A stretch of 64,000 nucleotides of DNA from Pseudoclavibacter sp. RFBB5 (GTDB lineage: Bacteria > Actinomycetota > Actinomycetes > Actinomycetales > Microbacteriaceae): assembly GCF_002931555.1 (NCBI RefSeq), contig NZ_PSTZ01000003.1, positions 231,736 through 295,735 of the forward strand, written 5' to 3'. Both the position numbers and the translations under genes were made by a program. This document shows, piece after piece, positions 53,313-62,699 of this stretch; the first letter of the stretch is position 1; each line of letters begins with the position of its first letter. Below the pieces are notes generated by a model. The model did not search any database, was not told where the DNA came from, and worked only from the letters and a program-made list of their open reading frames with translations.

Positions 53313-53350
53313 GGGCGGCCTACCCCGACACGGGGTGGGCCGCCCTTTTT
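53313..53350 (+). terminator. Classical factor-independent terminator
   Basis: GGGCGGCCTACCCC (53313-53326) pairs with GGGGTGGGCCGCCC (53332-53345) with one G-T pair, then comes TTTTT (53346-53350). It lies 44 bases after the protease stop. Confidence 0.92.
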
Positions 53351-53371
53351 CGCGCGCGGAAGGACGCAGTT

Positions 53372-53740
53372 GTGTCTCCGGATGCGCGTGTCCTTGCGTC
53401 CGCAGCCGTACCCGGAGAAGAGACAGACGTGTCGTCAGCTATTCGCCACAGCCCTCGCCAGACCCCACGTCAACGCGTTCGTCGCGTCGGACTCGCCGTC
53501 ATCGCCGTCCTCCTCGGTGCAGCGCTGCTCCTCTGGGGGGCCATGCAGGCGCAGGCCGTCGAGGTCGCCTCGGCTGCTGCGGAGCAGTCTGTTCCCCGCG
53601 CTGCGGTGGTCACGATCGTCGTGCTCTCCGGGGTGATCGTCGTGCTGCTCGTCGCCTTCGTCGTGTGGATGCGGCGGCGTGCGCGCGCGGAGCGGGATGA
53701 GATCGATGAGTCGGGTGGGGGAGCGGCCCGTTCCGACTGA
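53372..53740 (+). CDS. Small two-span membrane protein, function unknown
   Basis: A 122-residue protein with hydrophobic spans at about 41-60 and 78-101, a basic stretch before the first span and RRRARAE after the second. The GTG at 53372 has GGAAGGA seven bases upstream; a second GTG at 53429 is possible. It follows the protease terminator, so it has its own promoter. No family recognised. Confidence 0.65.
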   Translation: MSPDARVLASAAVPGEETDVSSAIRHSPRQTPRQRVRRVGLAVIAVLLGAALLLWGAMQAQAVEVASAAAEQSVPRAAVVTIVVLSGVIVVLLVAFVVWMRRRARAERDEIDESGGGAARSD

Positions 53741-53764
53741 CACCCTCGGGTGTCTTCGCGACGT

Positions 53765-54079
53765 TCAGCGACGCGCGTCGGCTGCGAGGGCGAGGAGTGC
53801 GGCGGCGAGGTGATCGGCGCTCAGCGTCGTGAGGTCGAGGACGGCTGCGCCCTCGTGGAGAACCGCGATCCACGGCGCAGGCTCACCCGTCTCCTGGTGG
53901 GCGACGAGCTCGAGCGTCATCGGCGTCGCGGACAGCTCTGGGCGGAACAGGCGCTCGCCGGGGCTGGGGCGCCGCATGACCGGGAGCTCGATGCTCGCTC
54001 CGTGGTGCAGGGTGTCGCCGTCGAGGTGCAACGCGATGCACCAGGTCGGGCAGGTGTTCGTGCCGGTGGTGTGCGTCAT
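53765..54079 (-). CDS. DUF6907-like small protein (copy 2)
   Basis: A 104-residue protein beginning THTTGTNTCPTWCIALHLDG. It shares the CP(A/T)WCIALHLD motif, the later LHHGAS and the V.HQE pattern with the protein at 51106, so the two are paralogues. The ATG at 54079 has GGAG at a suitable distance; the frame to 54133 is not needed. It is 125 bases downstream of the XRE regulator on the same strand and may be transcribed with it. Confidence 0.75.
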   Translation of the reverse strand: MTHTTGTNTCPTWCIALHLDGDTLHHGASIELPVMRRPSPGERLFRPELSATPMTLELVAHQETGEPAPWIAVLHEGAAVLDLTTLSADHLAAALLALAADARR

Positions 54080-54204
54080 CGATCGCTCCAGGTGTCGGCG
54101 GATCAGCGGGAGGGAAGCGAGGGGACCCGGCACAGTCTGTTCTCGTTGCCCTGCACCGACAAGCTACGGCTTGCCACCGACATTGGTGAGGTGAGGCTGC
54201 GAGG

Positions 54205-54453
54205 TCAGGCGCTGGGGGTCGAATCCGTTCGCGCTGAGGTGTCGTCGTCGAGGAGTTCCATGGGGGCCACGCCGAGGAGCTCCGCCATGCCCTCGAGCGT
54301 CTGGAGGGTGATGTTCCGCTCGCCTCGTTCGACGGAGCCGATGTAGGTGCGGTGCAGTCCCACGACCGCGCCGAGGGCCTCTTGGCTGATGCCGCGCGAG
54401 AGCCGGATTCGACGGATGTTCTTGCCCACGCTTCGCTGGAGTTCACCGACCAT
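54205..54453 (-). CDS. XRE-family transcriptional regulator
   Basis: An 82-residue repressor-like protein with one helix-turn-helix: GKNIRRIRLSRGISQEALG and GLHRTYIGSVERGERNI (about residues 10-48). This type resembles the controller proteins of restriction-modification systems, but no methylase or nuclease is nearby. A ten-base inverted repeat upstream (54470-54509) is a likely operator, so autoregulation is probable. Confidence 0.9.
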   Translation of the reverse strand: MVGELQRSVGKNIRRIRLSRGISQEALGAVVGLHRTYIGSVERGERNITLQTLEGMAELLGVAPMELLDDDTSARTDSTPSA

Positions 54454-54469
54454 GTCCCAAATGATGGAG

Positions 54470-54509
54470 GAATGCTACTCATGAGTCTACAGAGTTATAA
54501 GTAGCATTC
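54470..54509 (-). promoter_or_regulatory. Inverted-repeat operator upstream of the XRE gene
   Basis: GAATGCTACT (54470-54479) and AGTAGCATTC (54500-54509) form a perfect ten-base dyad with a 20-base spacer. On the minus strand TATAACT lies inside the spacer as a possible -10. The AT-rich character stands out from the surroundings. The XRE protein could bind both arms. Confidence 0.6.
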
Positions 54510-54619
54510 TCGCGCTTGATTCCGAGAGGATGCAAGCACTCCGGGCGGCTTCGGCGGAGAAGTGAGGCGCGCGACCGCGGCGCACGCCCGGCTCGAGCGT
54601 GCTTCCCGGGCGCGCCGCC

Positions 54620-55789
54620 TCAGCTGAGCGCAGGCTTCTTCGGCGAGTTCTCTTCTGCAGCCAGGCCGAGCCGTCGCGCGAGCGTGCGCAGGCCCTCGTT
54701 CTCGGGGATGGGCTTCGGGGTGCGCACGGTGAGGCTCGCGGGCTCGATCCAGATGCGCGCAGCCGTGATCCGGCCGGCCGCATCCCCGTCGACCTCGAAC
54801 TCCTCCGGGCCCGAGTCGAGGCGGAAGGTGACTTCCTCGACCTGGGCGTACGTGAGCGCGCGCACGTGCTTGCGGCCTTCCAGCAGGATGCGCCGGCCGA
54901 CGTCGGTGCGACGCATGATGCCGGACTGCACGACGATGCGCCCATAGATCTGCAGCCACCCGAGGAGCCCGTTCGGGCGCATGATGGCGAGGTCGAGTCG
55001 CCCGTCGTCGATCTCGGCGTCCGGGAGCAGGTGGAGCCCGCCGGGCATCAGGCCGCAGTTGCCGACCATCACGGTGGCGGCCCGGAGCGTGCTGGCGTGC
55101 GACTTGCCGTCGACCCGCAGCCGCAGGTGGAAGTTGGGCCCGTTGGCCACGGAGCGGATGATGCCCCCGAGGTACGCCACCCACCCGACCTTCTTCTTGA
55201 GGTCCTCTGAGGTGTTCGCGATCATGCCTGCGTCGATCCCGACGCCGCCCATGACGGTGAAGGCCATGCGCTCGCGGGTCTTGTCCTCGCGTTCGACGGC
55301 GGCCCAGCCGAGGTCGATGCGAGCGTCCACTCCGCCGAAGGCTACTTCCACGGCGCGCGCGACGGTGGTCATGGGCAGCGAGGAAGGCTTTGCGCCCGGC
55401 AGGATGGTGGAGGCGCTCTGCACCATCTCCGAGACCGTGTCGGTCACACCCCCGGCCACCTCGATGCCGATGTTGCGGGCGAGCAGGTTGCCGGTTCCGC
55501 CTGGCACGACGCCGAGGGCGACATCGGTGCCCGCGAGCGTCTCGGCGACGAGCCGGACGGTGCCGTCGCCTCCGGCGGCGATGACCATGGTCGCGCCGGC
55601 GGCGATGGCCTCCTTCGTCTGCCCGGCGCCAGGATCCTCGACGGTCGTCTCGAACCAGAGCGGCTCCGGCCAGTCGTACCGCTCGGCGCTCTCGGCGGCA
55701 GCTGCGCGCAGCGCTTTCGTGTCGACTTTCACTGGGTTGACGACGATGGCGGCGAGCTTGTCTGAACCCTGTCGGGCGGTATGCGGCAT
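54620..55789 (-). CDS. Diacylglycerol kinase / lipid kinase family protein
   Basis: A 389-residue protein with VNPVKV near residue 17, the nucleotide-binding AAGGDGTVRLVAE (about 70-82) and GGTGNLLARN (about 97-106) of the DagK/YegS superfamily. The second half is the beta-sandwich domain with FEVDGDAAG. It phosphorylates a lipid such as diacylglycerol or a related backbone at the membrane. It is divergent from serS and has a short upstream region shared with it. Confidence 0.93.
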   Translation of the reverse strand: MPHTARQGSDKLAAIVVNPVKVDTKALRAAAAESAERYDWPEPLWFETTVEDPGAGQTKEAIAAGATMVIAAGGDGTVRLVAETLAGTDVALGVVPGGTGNLLARNIGIEVAGGVTDTVSEMVQSASTILPGAKPSSLPMTTVARAVEVAFGGVDARIDLGWAAVEREDKTRERMAFTVMGGVGIDAGMIANTSEDLKKKVGWVAYLGGIIRSVANGPNFHLRLRVDGKSHASTLRAATVMVGNCGLMPGGLHLLPDAEIDDGRLDLAIMRPNGLLGWLQIYGRIVVQSGIMRRTDVGRRILLEGRKHVRALTYAQVEEVTFRLDSGPEEFEVDGDAAGRITAARIWIEPASLTVRTPKPIPENEGLRTLARRLGLAAEENSPKKPALS

Positions 55790-55873
55790 GCAGTGAGCTT
55801 AAGTCAGCCATGGTGTGCGTCAGCGCCGAGCTCCGCTCGTGCCCGTGTCACCTGCGCCAGCTAGGCTTGGCGC

Positions 55874-57139
55874 GTGATCGACGCCCAGCTTCTCCGTGAC
55901 CAGCCCGACCTTCTCAAGCGCTCGCAGCTCTCGCGCGGCAACGACCCGGCGACGGTCGACGCGGCCCTCGAGGCGGATGCGGCTCGCCGGTCGGCGATCT
56001 CCGAGTTCGAGCGTCTGCGTGCTGAGCAGAACGCGGCGTCCAAGCTGGTCGCGAAGGCCAGCAAGGAGGAGAAGCCGGCGATCCTCGCCTCGGTCAAGGA
56101 GCTCGCTGCGAGCGTCAAGGCCGCGAGCCAGGCCGCCAACGAGGCGAGCGCCGCCGCGGACGTCGCGATCGGGCGCATCCAGAACCTCGTCATCGAGGGG
56201 GTCCCCGCGGGTGGCGAGGAGAACTTCGAGGTGCTCAAGACCGTCGGGGAGCGGCCGAGCTTCGACTTCGAGGCGCGCGACCACCTCGAGCTGGGCGAGC
56301 TGCTCGGCGCGATCGACATGCAGCGCGGCGCGAAGGTCTCCGGTGCACGCTTCTACTTCCTCCGCGGCATCGGCGCGCGACTGGAGCTGGCCCTCATGTC
56401 GTACGCCCTCGACGTCGCGATCCGCAATGGCTTCGTGATGCTCACGACGCCGACGCTCGTGAAGCCGGAGATCATGCGCGGCACCGGGTTCCTCGGCGAG
56501 CACGCCGACGAGGTCTATCACCTGCAGGACGACGACCTGTACCTGACGGGCACCAGCGAGGTCGCGCTCGCGGGCTACCACTCGGATGAGATCCTCGACC
56601 TCGAGGCCGGCCCGCTTCGCTACGCCGGCTGGTCGACCTGCTACCGCCGCGAGGCCGGCTCGCACGGCAAGGACACTCGCGGCATCATCCGCGTGCACCA
56701 GTTCAACAAGCTCGAGATGTTCGTCTACGCGAAGCCGGAGGAGGCGGAGGCGGAGCATGAGCGGCTCCTCGGCTGGCAGGAGGAGGTGCTGCAGTCGCTC
56801 GGCTTGAGCTACCGCGTCATCGACACCGCCGCTGGAGATCTCGGCTCTTCTGCTGCTCGCAAGTTCGACGTGGAGGCGTGGGTGCCGACGCAGGACGCGT
56901 ACCGCGAGCTCACCTCGACGTCGAACTGCACGACCTACCAGGCGCGGCGCCTGTCGACGCGCCATCGCACCGAGTCGGGGAAGACGACGCCGGTCGCGAC
57001 GCTCAACGGAACGCTCGCGACGACTCGCTGGCTCGTCGCCCTGTTCGAGACGCATCAGCGCGCGGACGGCTCGGTGCTCATCCCCGAGCCCCTGCGCCCG
57101 TACCTCGGTGGCCTCGAGGTCATGGAGCCCGTCGCGTGA
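55874..57139 (+). CDS. serS: Serine--tRNA ligase
   Basis: A 421-residue class II aminoacyl-tRNA synthetase. The N-terminal 110 residues form the long antiparallel coiled coil that grips the long variable arm of tRNA-Ser. Catalytic motifs follow: [10 protein letters not shown] (motif 1), [20 protein letters not shown] (motif 2) and a motif 3 region of [17 protein letters not shown] six bases before the GTG suggests a leaderless start. Two tRNA-Ser genes lie within 7 kb downstream. It overlaps the next gene by four bases. Confidence 0.97.
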   Translation: MIDAQLLRDQPDLLKRSQLSRGNDPATVDAALEADAARRSAISEFERLRAEQNAASKLVAKASKEEKPAILASVKELAASVKAASQAANEASAAADVAIGRIQNLVIEGVPAGGEENFEVLKTVGERPSFDFEARDHLELGELLGAIDMQRGAKVSGARFYFLRGIGARLELALMSYALDVAIRNGFVMLTTPTLVKPEIMRGTGFLGEHADEVYHLQDDDLYLTGTSEVALAGYHSDEILDLEAGPLRYAGWSTCYRREAGSHGKDTRGIIRVHQFNKLEMFVYAKPEEAEAEHERLLGWQEEVLQSLGLSYRVIDTAAGDLGSSAARKFDVEAWVPTQDAYRELTSTSNCTTYQARRLSTRHRTESGKTTPVATLNGTLATTRWLVALFETHQRADGSVLIPEPLRPYLGGLEVMEPVA

Positions 57140-57990
57140 GCGCGGAGAGCCTGACGGGCCTGGGCACCTCGAACGAGGCGGATGCCGCAGGCGAGCGGAT
57201 GCTCGTGGCGCTCGACATCGACGGAACGATCCTCGGCATCGACGGCGCGATCCCAGACGCCACGTTCGAGCAGGTTCGCCGCCTGCAGGCGGCAGGCCAC
57301 GAGGTCATGCTCGCGACGGGCCGCAGCTGGGCGGACACGCGCCCCATCGCGGAGCGCCTCGGCCTCGACTCGCGGTTCCACGTCTCCGCCAACGGGGCCA
57401 TGACGCTCGAGCGGGATGCCGTCGCCCAGGGCGGATACGCGACCCGGTGGATCGAGACCTTCGACCCCACCGAGGTGCTCGTGAGCCTGCGCGGCGCACT
57501 CGAGAACGCCATGTTCGCGGTCGAGGACCCGCACGGCGTGTTCAAGTACAGCGGGCACTTCCCCGACGGCAGCTTCGAGGCTCGGGGCCAGGAAGTCCCC
57601 TTCGAGCAGCTGCTCAACGCCGAGGCGACGCGTCTGGTCGTCATCTCGCCCGACCATTCGATCGAGGAGTTCACGGCGGTCATCGAACGGCTCGGGTTGC
57701 ACGAGGTCAGCTACTCGGTTGGGTGGACGGCGTGGCTCGACATCGCGCCGGACGGCGTCAACAAGGGCACCGCGCTCGAGCGTGTGCGTCGCGAGCTGGG
57801 CATCCCGATGGAGCGGGTCGTCGTCGCCGGCGACGGCCGCAACGACATCGAGATGCTGCAGTGGGCGGCCAACGGGGGAACGGCCATCGCGATGGGCGAC
57901 GCGCCTCAGGAGGTCATCGACGCCGGCAACGTGCTGGCGCCGGACTTCGCCCACGACGGCCTCGGCGTGGCGCTGAGCAAGCTCAGCTAG
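57136..57990 (+). CDS. HAD superfamily (Cof type, IIB) phosphatase
   Basis: A 284-residue protein starting at a GTG within the serS stop (GTGA). Motif [11 protein letters not shown] near residue 25 carries the nucleophile Asp; the C-terminal [13 protein letters not shown] is motif IV, and a cap domain lies between, as in Cof-type sugar-phosphate or flavin phosphatases. The preceding lysine is in NKGTALE. Substrate not predictable. Operon with serS. A second family member is at 62700. Confidence 0.93.
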   Translation: MSAESLTGLGTSNEADAAGERMLVALDIDGTILGIDGAIPDATFEQVRRLQAAGHEVMLATGRSWADTRPIAERLGLDSRFHVSANGAMTLERDAVAQGGYATRWIETFDPTEVLVSLRGALENAMFAVEDPHGVFKYSGHFPDGSFEARGQEVPFEQLLNAEATRLVVISPDHSIEEFTAVIERLGLHEVSYSVGWTAWLDIAPDGVNKGTALERVRRELGIPMERVVVAGDGRNDIEMLQWAANGGTAIAMGDAPQEVIDAGNVLAPDFAHDGLGVALSKLS

Positions 57991-57998
57991 GCACGAGC

Positions 57999-59372
57999 GT
58001 GACCGTCGACGTGCCACGGAGGCGGAAGCGGCCGCTCGCCGCCATCGGGCAGGGGCTCGACGGCTTCTTCTTCGTGTTCGCCGGGCTGGCCGCGATCTGG
58101 CTCGCGTTCCTCGTCGCCGACGACTCCCTGCAGGTCGGCTGGTGGGGGATCCTGCTCCTGGTCATCTTCTGGGCGCTCCTCGCGTACCTGGTGCTGCCGC
58201 GAATGCACCGCATCCTGACGACCGTGTACGTGCCCGACTACTTCATCGGCAGGGCCCGCACGAGCGACGGCCTGCTTGGCGACCCCATCAACCTTGGGCT
58301 GCTCGGTCACGAGGCCGAGCTGCATGAGGCCATGCGGGCCGCGGGCTGGACTCGGGCCGATGACATCTCGCTGCGCACGAGCCTCGGGATCATCTCCTCG
58401 ACCGTCACTCGGCGCAGCTACGACGAGGCGCCGGTGAGCCCGCTCTTCCTCTTCGGTCGGCAGCAGGACTTCGCCTACCAGCAGGAAGTCGCCGGGAATC
58501 CCGCGAAGCGGCACCACGTGCGGTTCTGGAAGTGTCCGGAAGGCTGGCTCCTCCCAGGCGGCACGCGCGTCGACTGGCTCGCGGCCGGCACCTTCGATCG
58601 TGCCGTCGGCTTCTCGCTCTTCACGCTGCAGGTCACGCACAAGATCGATGCGGACACCGATGTCGAGCGGGACCACATCGTCGCGACCGTGCTCCAGGGC
58701 ACGCCGCGGGCGTCGGTCGCGATCCTGAAGGACTTCTCCACCGGGTACCACTCGCGCAACGGGGGCGGTGACTCGATCCGCACCGACGGCAACCTCCCGG
58801 TGCTGCAGCTGCCGAGCGCCGTGGATGCTGCGACGGGCGTCTCGTCCCCGGTGCTCGAGCCGCTGGCGAACGCCGCGTTCGAGCCCCTCAGCTCGTCGAA
58901 TCCGGTCGAGGCCTCCGTCGGCGAGGCCGTGCGACGGCACGGCCGGCCGATCACGACGACCTTCGGTGCCATCGTCGTCTTCGGGCGAGGGGTGCTCGCC
59001 CTGCTCTTCTTCGGGGCGCTGGCCCTTCTCGGGCCCGACGGCATGCGTGAGGTGCTCACGGATGCCGACCTCTCCGGCACCGATGCGGCGACGCTCGCGG
59101 AGCCCGCCTGGATCGTGGCGATGATCGCGGGCGCCATCATCGTCCTCACCTCGCTGCTGCTTGGTGTGCTCGTGCTGCGCGGCGTCAACTGGGCCCGCAT
59201 CACGCTGCTGCTCTACGCGGCGGCGTCGATCGCACTGCAGTTCGGCAGCTGGTGGGCCGGCGACGAGGAAATCAGGTTCAGCACTACCCTCGCGTTCACG
59301 GCTCTGGATATCCTGTCCCTGCTGGCTCTGTCAGGGAAGCCGGCGCGTCAGTACTCGCGGCAGCGTCCGTGA
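57999..59372 (+). CDS. LssY C-terminal domain-like membrane protein
   Basis: A 457-residue protein: two N-terminal membrane helices (about 20-65), a soluble middle (about 75-250) with the LssY_C-type features GRARTSDGLLGDP, RPVSPLFLFGRQQD-like sequence and FSLFTLQVTHKIDADTD-VERDH, and three further spans near the C-terminus (about 315-340, 365-390 and 400-440). The GTG start is nine bases after the HAD gene stop. The domain is found in lipid-phosphatase-linked proteins; its exact role is unknown. Confidence 0.78.
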   Translation: MTVDVPRRRKRPLAAIGQGLDGFFFVFAGLAAIWLAFLVADDSLQVGWWGILLLVIFWALLAYLVLPRMHRILTTVYVPDYFIGRARTSDGLLGDPINLGLLGHEAELHEAMRAAGWTRADDISLRTSLGIISSTVTRRSYDEAPVSPLFLFGRQQDFAYQQEVAGNPAKRHHVRFWKCPEGWLLPGGTRVDWLAAGTFDRAVGFSLFTLQVTHKIDADTDVERDHIVATVLQGTPRASVAILKDFSTGYHSRNGGGDSIRTDGNLPVLQLPSAVDAATGVSSPVLEPLANAAFEPLSSSNPVEASVGEAVRRHGRPITTTFGAIVVFGRGVLALLFFGALALLGPDGMREVLTDADLSGTDAATLAEPAWIVAMIAGAIIVLTSLLLGVLVLRGVNWARITLLLYAAASIALQFGSWWAGDEEIRFSTTLAFTALDILSLLALSGKPARQYSRQRP

Positions 59373-59470
59373 GGTCGCGGGTCCTCCCCGGGTAACCAGA
59401 CATTTCACTTTCGGTTACCATGGACACGCGACAAGCTCGAAAACGATACTGAATCGTTGTGAGCAATCCT

Positions 59471-59558
59471 GGAGGGCTGTCCGAGCGGCCGATGGAGCTG
59501 GTCTTGAAAACCAGTGGGCAGCAATGTCTCGTGGGTTCGAATCCCACGCCCTCCGCCA
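59471..59558 (+). tRNA. tRNA-Ser (anticodon TGA)
   Basis: Acceptor arms GGAGGGC (59471-59477) and GCCCTCC (59548-59554) pair fully; discriminator G at 59555, and CCA is encoded at 59556-59558. The anticodon TGA is at 59505-59507 in CTTGAAA, and the variable arm is long as in type II tRNAs. Confidence 0.97.
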
Positions 59559-59587
59559 CCAAGCCCCTGACGTGAGGAACCCCGCCT

Positions 59588-60934
59588 GTGACGCACTCCG
59601 GACCTTCCCGCGCACGGCGCGGCTTCGTCCCGGGCCAGGGCGTCAAGGACGAAGCGCCGAAGGTCACCTCGGCGCGCCACGGCAAGCTGCACGTGACGAC
59701 GCCGACGAACTCGGTGGTGAAGACGGGGACGATCGCCCTGTGCGTCGCGCTCGTCAGCGTCATGTTCGTCGGGGCGCTCGCCTGGATCAACCTGCAGTCG
59801 AAGGTCACGACCTTCGACATCGCCGACCCGTCAGGTTCGGAAGAGCCCGCGAACTTCGCCGAGATCGAGGGCGGCATCAACGTGCTGCTCGTCGGCAGCG
59901 ATGACCGCACGGGGCAGGGTGCCGAGTTCGGCGAGGGCGAAGCGGACGCGGACGGTGTGCTCAACGACGTCAACATGCTCCTCCACATCGCGGAGGACCG
60001 CTCGAGCGCATCCGTCGTCAGCATCCCGCGAGACACGATCGTCAACAAGCCCGCTTGCACCAACGACCAGGGCGTCGCCATGGAAGAGGCCTACGAGGTC
60101 CCCATGAACAGCATCCTCGGCGAGGGCGGCATGAACTGCGTCGTCTCCACGGTCGAGGCGATGAGCGGCATCGAGATCCCCTACGCGGCGATGGTGAAGT
60201 TCCGCGGCGTCATCGAGATGTCCAACGCCGTCGGCGGCGTCGACGTCTGCGTGGCGAACGAGATCAACGATGACTACGTCGGCCTGTACCTCCAGCCGGG
60301 TGACTACACGCTGCAGGGCGAGGATGCGCTGAAGTTCCTCCGCACCCGCCACGGCGTCGGTGACGGCAGCGACCTCACCCGCATCGCGAACCAGCAGGTG
60401 TTCCTGTCCTCCCTCATCCGCGAGGTGAAGAGCGCGGGCACGCTCACGAACCCCGTCAAGCTCTACGGCCTGGGTGTCGCGGCGACGCAGAACATGACCA
60501 TGTCGAGCTCGCTCACCGACCCGAACACGCTCGTCAGCATGGCGATGGCGCTCTCGCAGGTGCCGCTCGACAAGATCACGTTCGTGCAGCTGCCGACGGG
60601 CGAGTACGACTCGGCGCGAGTGCAGCCGCTCGAACCGGACGCGACGGCCATGTGGGAGCTGCTGCGCACCGACCAGTCGCTCGAGGTCGCCGGTGCTCCA
60701 GAAGCGACGGAGACACCTGACCCGAACGCGACGGTCAACATCGATCCGGAGACGGGCTGGGTGATCGACCCGACGACGGGCTTCCCGATCGACCCGGCCA
60801 CGGGCATCCCGGTCGACCCGGCAACCGGCCTTCCGGTTGAGACGGCGCCAACGACGGCCGTGCCGCAGCCGACGCTCGCCGGTCAGCGCGCCGATGAGGA
60901 GTCGTGCTCCAACGCGAGCACGTCGCTCTTCTGA
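59588..60934 (+). CDS. LytR-CpsA-Psr (LCP) family wall-polymer ligase (copy 1)
   Basis: A 448-residue membrane-anchored enzyme with one N-terminal span (about 46-66). LCP landmarks: INVLLVGSDDRTG near residue 97, VNMLLHI, VSIPRDTIVN with the conserved Arg, and KFLRTRHGVGDGSDLTRIANQQ-like residues near 250 (here split at the Gly). The family transfers wall polymers from lipid carriers to peptidoglycan. The tail has DPxTG units and ends ESCSNASTSLF. GTG start after GAGGA. About 75% similar to the next LCP gene by eye, so a tandem duplication. Confidence 0.93.
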   Translation: MTHSGPSRARRGFVPGQGVKDEAPKVTSARHGKLHVTTPTNSVVKTGTIALCVALVSVMFVGALAWINLQSKVTTFDIADPSGSEEPANFAEIEGGINVLLVGSDDRTGQGAEFGEGEADADGVLNDVNMLLHIAEDRSSASVVSIPRDTIVNKPACTNDQGVAMEEAYEVPMNSILGEGGMNCVVSTVEAMSGIEIPYAAMVKFRGVIEMSNAVGGVDVCVANEINDDYVGLYLQPGDYTLQGEDALKFLRTRHGVGDGSDLTRIANQQVFLSSLIREVKSAGTLTNPVKLYGLGVAATQNMTMSSSLTDPNTLVSMAMALSQVPLDKITFVQLPTGEYDSARVQPLEPDATAMWELLRTDQSLEVAGAPEATETPDPNATVNIDPETGWVIDPTTGFPIDPATGIPVDPATGLPVETAPTTAVPQPTLAGQRADEESCSNASTSLF

Positions 60935-61039
60935 GCTCGGTGAACAGCGGCGAGCGCTGCTCGGGCGTGGTCAGGTGATCCACGTTCGCGAGGCCTATGC
61001 TGACGAACTCCACGTACGCTTCGGGGGAGGCCCGCACCT

Positions 61040-62335
61040 GTGACGACTTCTCGACGACGGGGGAGCAGCGCTCAGCGCTTCGACCGGGCCGGCGACGACG
61101 GCATCCTGCACCCGGATGCGCGCGGCGGGGTCGCCCAGCACGGCCGGCTGCCCGTGACGTCAGCGGCTCGCTCGCTTGGCAAGGGGCTGCTCATCGCGCT
61201 GTCGGTGGCGCTCGTGAGCGTGCTCGCCATCGGCGGCATCGCTGTCGCCGGCCTCTGGGGGCGGCTCGACGTGCTGCCGAATCCCGGCGGAGACGACGAG
61301 GACACCGTGGCGTTCGATGAGATCGAGGGCGGCTTCAACATCCTCCTCGTCGGCAGCGATGACCGCACGGGTCAGGGCGCCGAGTACGGGGAGGGCGACG
61401 AGGACGCGTCCGGCGTGCTCAACGACGTGAACATGCTGCTGCACGTCTCTGCCGACCGCACGCACGCATCCGTCGTCAGCATCCCCCGCGACACGATCGT
61501 CGACCAGCCGGCGTGCACCAATGACCAGGGTGTTGCTCAGGAGGAGCGCTTCGAGGTGCCCATGAACAGCATCCTCGGCGAGGGTGGCATGGGCTGCGTC
61601 GTCGAGACGGTCGAGGCGATGAGCGGCCTCGACATTCCGTACGCGGCGATGGTGCAGTTCCTCGGGGTCATCGAGATGTCGAACGCGGTGGGCGGTGTCG
61701 ACGTGTGCGTCGCGAACGAGATCAGCGACGACTACGTGGGCCTCTACCTGCAACCCGGCAACTACACGCTGCAGGGCGAGGATGCGCTGAAGTTCCTCCG
61801 CACCCGCCACGGCGTGGGCGGTAGCGACCTGCAGCGCATCGCGAACCAGCAGGTGTTCCTCTCATCGCTCATCCGTGAGGTGAAGAGCGCTGGCACCCTC
61901 GCGAACCCGACGAAGCTGTACGGCCTCGGGGTCGCAGCCACGCAGAACATGAAGATGACGAAATCGCTCGCCGACGTGCCGACGCTCATGGGCATGGCGT
62001 CAGCGCTCAACCAGGTCGATCTGTCGAAGATCGCGTTCGTGCAGCTGCCGGCGGCCGACTACGACGGTGCTCGGGTCATGCCACTCGAGCCCGACGCGAC
62101 CGCCATGTGGGATCTGCTCGCTGCCGACCAGCCTCTGTCGGTTGCCGGGGCGCCGACCGGTGAGGATGGCGCGACCGGTGAGGATGGCGCGGCCGGCGAC
62201 GGCACGACCGGTGAGGACACGGCCACGGATGCGCCCGTCGACCCGAACGCGCCGGTCGCGACTCCGGCGCCGACCTTCGCAGGCCAGGCAGCCGACCAGG
62301 AGTCGTGCTCCAACCCGACGACGCTCTTCGGATAG
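61040..62335 (+). CDS. LytR-CpsA-Psr (LCP) family wall-polymer ligase (copy 2)
   Basis: A 431-residue paralogue of the preceding gene with the same landmarks: INILLVGSDDRTGQGAEYGE-type loop, VSIPRDTIVD, PACTNDQGVAQEE and FLRTRHGVGGSDLQRIANQQ. The N-terminal cytoplasmic part differs, and the tail carries a TGEDGA-type repeat in place of the DPxTG units before the shared end ESCSNPTTLFG. It starts at a GTG. Two LCP enzymes in tandem may use different wall polymers. Confidence 0.93.
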   Translation: MTTSRRRGSSAQRFDRAGDDGILHPDARGGVAQHGRLPVTSAARSLGKGLLIALSVALVSVLAIGGIAVAGLWGRLDVLPNPGGDDEDTVAFDEIEGGFNILLVGSDDRTGQGAEYGEGDEDASGVLNDVNMLLHVSADRTHASVVSIPRDTIVDQPACTNDQGVAQEERFEVPMNSILGEGGMGCVVETVEAMSGLDIPYAAMVQFLGVIEMSNAVGGVDVCVANEISDDYVGLYLQPGNYTLQGEDALKFLRTRHGVGGSDLQRIANQQVFLSSLIREVKSAGTLANPTKLYGLGVAATQNMKMTKSLADVPTLMGMASALNQVDLSKIAFVQLPAADYDGARVMPLEPDATAMWDLLAADQPLSVAGAPTGEDGATGEDGAAGDGTTGEDTATDAPVDPNAPVATPAPTFAGQAADQESCSNPTTLFG

Positions 62336-62437
62336 CCGCTCGTCTCGGCTTGGCCGGCGCGTGCCACGAGCAGTCGTACGCCAATTTCCCGCTCGGTTCG
62401 GAACTTGGCTCGCGACCCGCTACGATAGGTGAGTCTT

Positions 62438-62527
62438 GGAGACGTCGCATAGTCCGGCCGAGTGCACCACCCTGCTAAGGTGGAGTCCCCTTTGAGGGGA
62501 CCAGGGGTTCAAATCCCCTCGTCTCCG
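62438..62527 (+). tRNA. tRNA-Ser (anticodon GCT)
   Basis: Acceptor arms GGAGACG (62438-62444) and CGTCTCC (62520-62526) pair fully, with discriminator G at 62527. Anticodon GCT at 62474-62476 lies in CTGCTAA. A long variable arm (TCCCCTTTGAGGGGA) is present. CCA is not encoded. Confidence 0.97.
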
Positions 62528-62549
62528 CTCTGCAGAGAACACCAAGATG

Positions 62550-62585
62550 AAGCCCCGGTCCGAGCCAAGCTCGGAGCCGGGGTTT
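62550..62585 (+). terminator. Terminator after tRNA-Ser(GCT)
   Basis: AAGCCCCGG-T-CCGAG (62550-62564) pairs with CTCGG-AG-CCGGGGTTT (62570-62585) with a small bulge and a five-base loop. It stands 22 bases after the tRNA. Confidence 0.82.
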
Positions 62586-62699
62586 CGTGTCTCCAGCGGC
62601 GGCACCTGTGGTGCGACCACCCGCCGGTCTTGGCGAGTCGCGCACGGCATAGGGTTGGCTGGTCAGTGCCCCTGCACTCCCGAACCAACGTGAGGTCAC

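Noticed and set aside
54205..54453. Restriction-modification locus
   Set aside because: The controller-like regulator stands alone; no methyltransferase or nuclease gene is adjacent.
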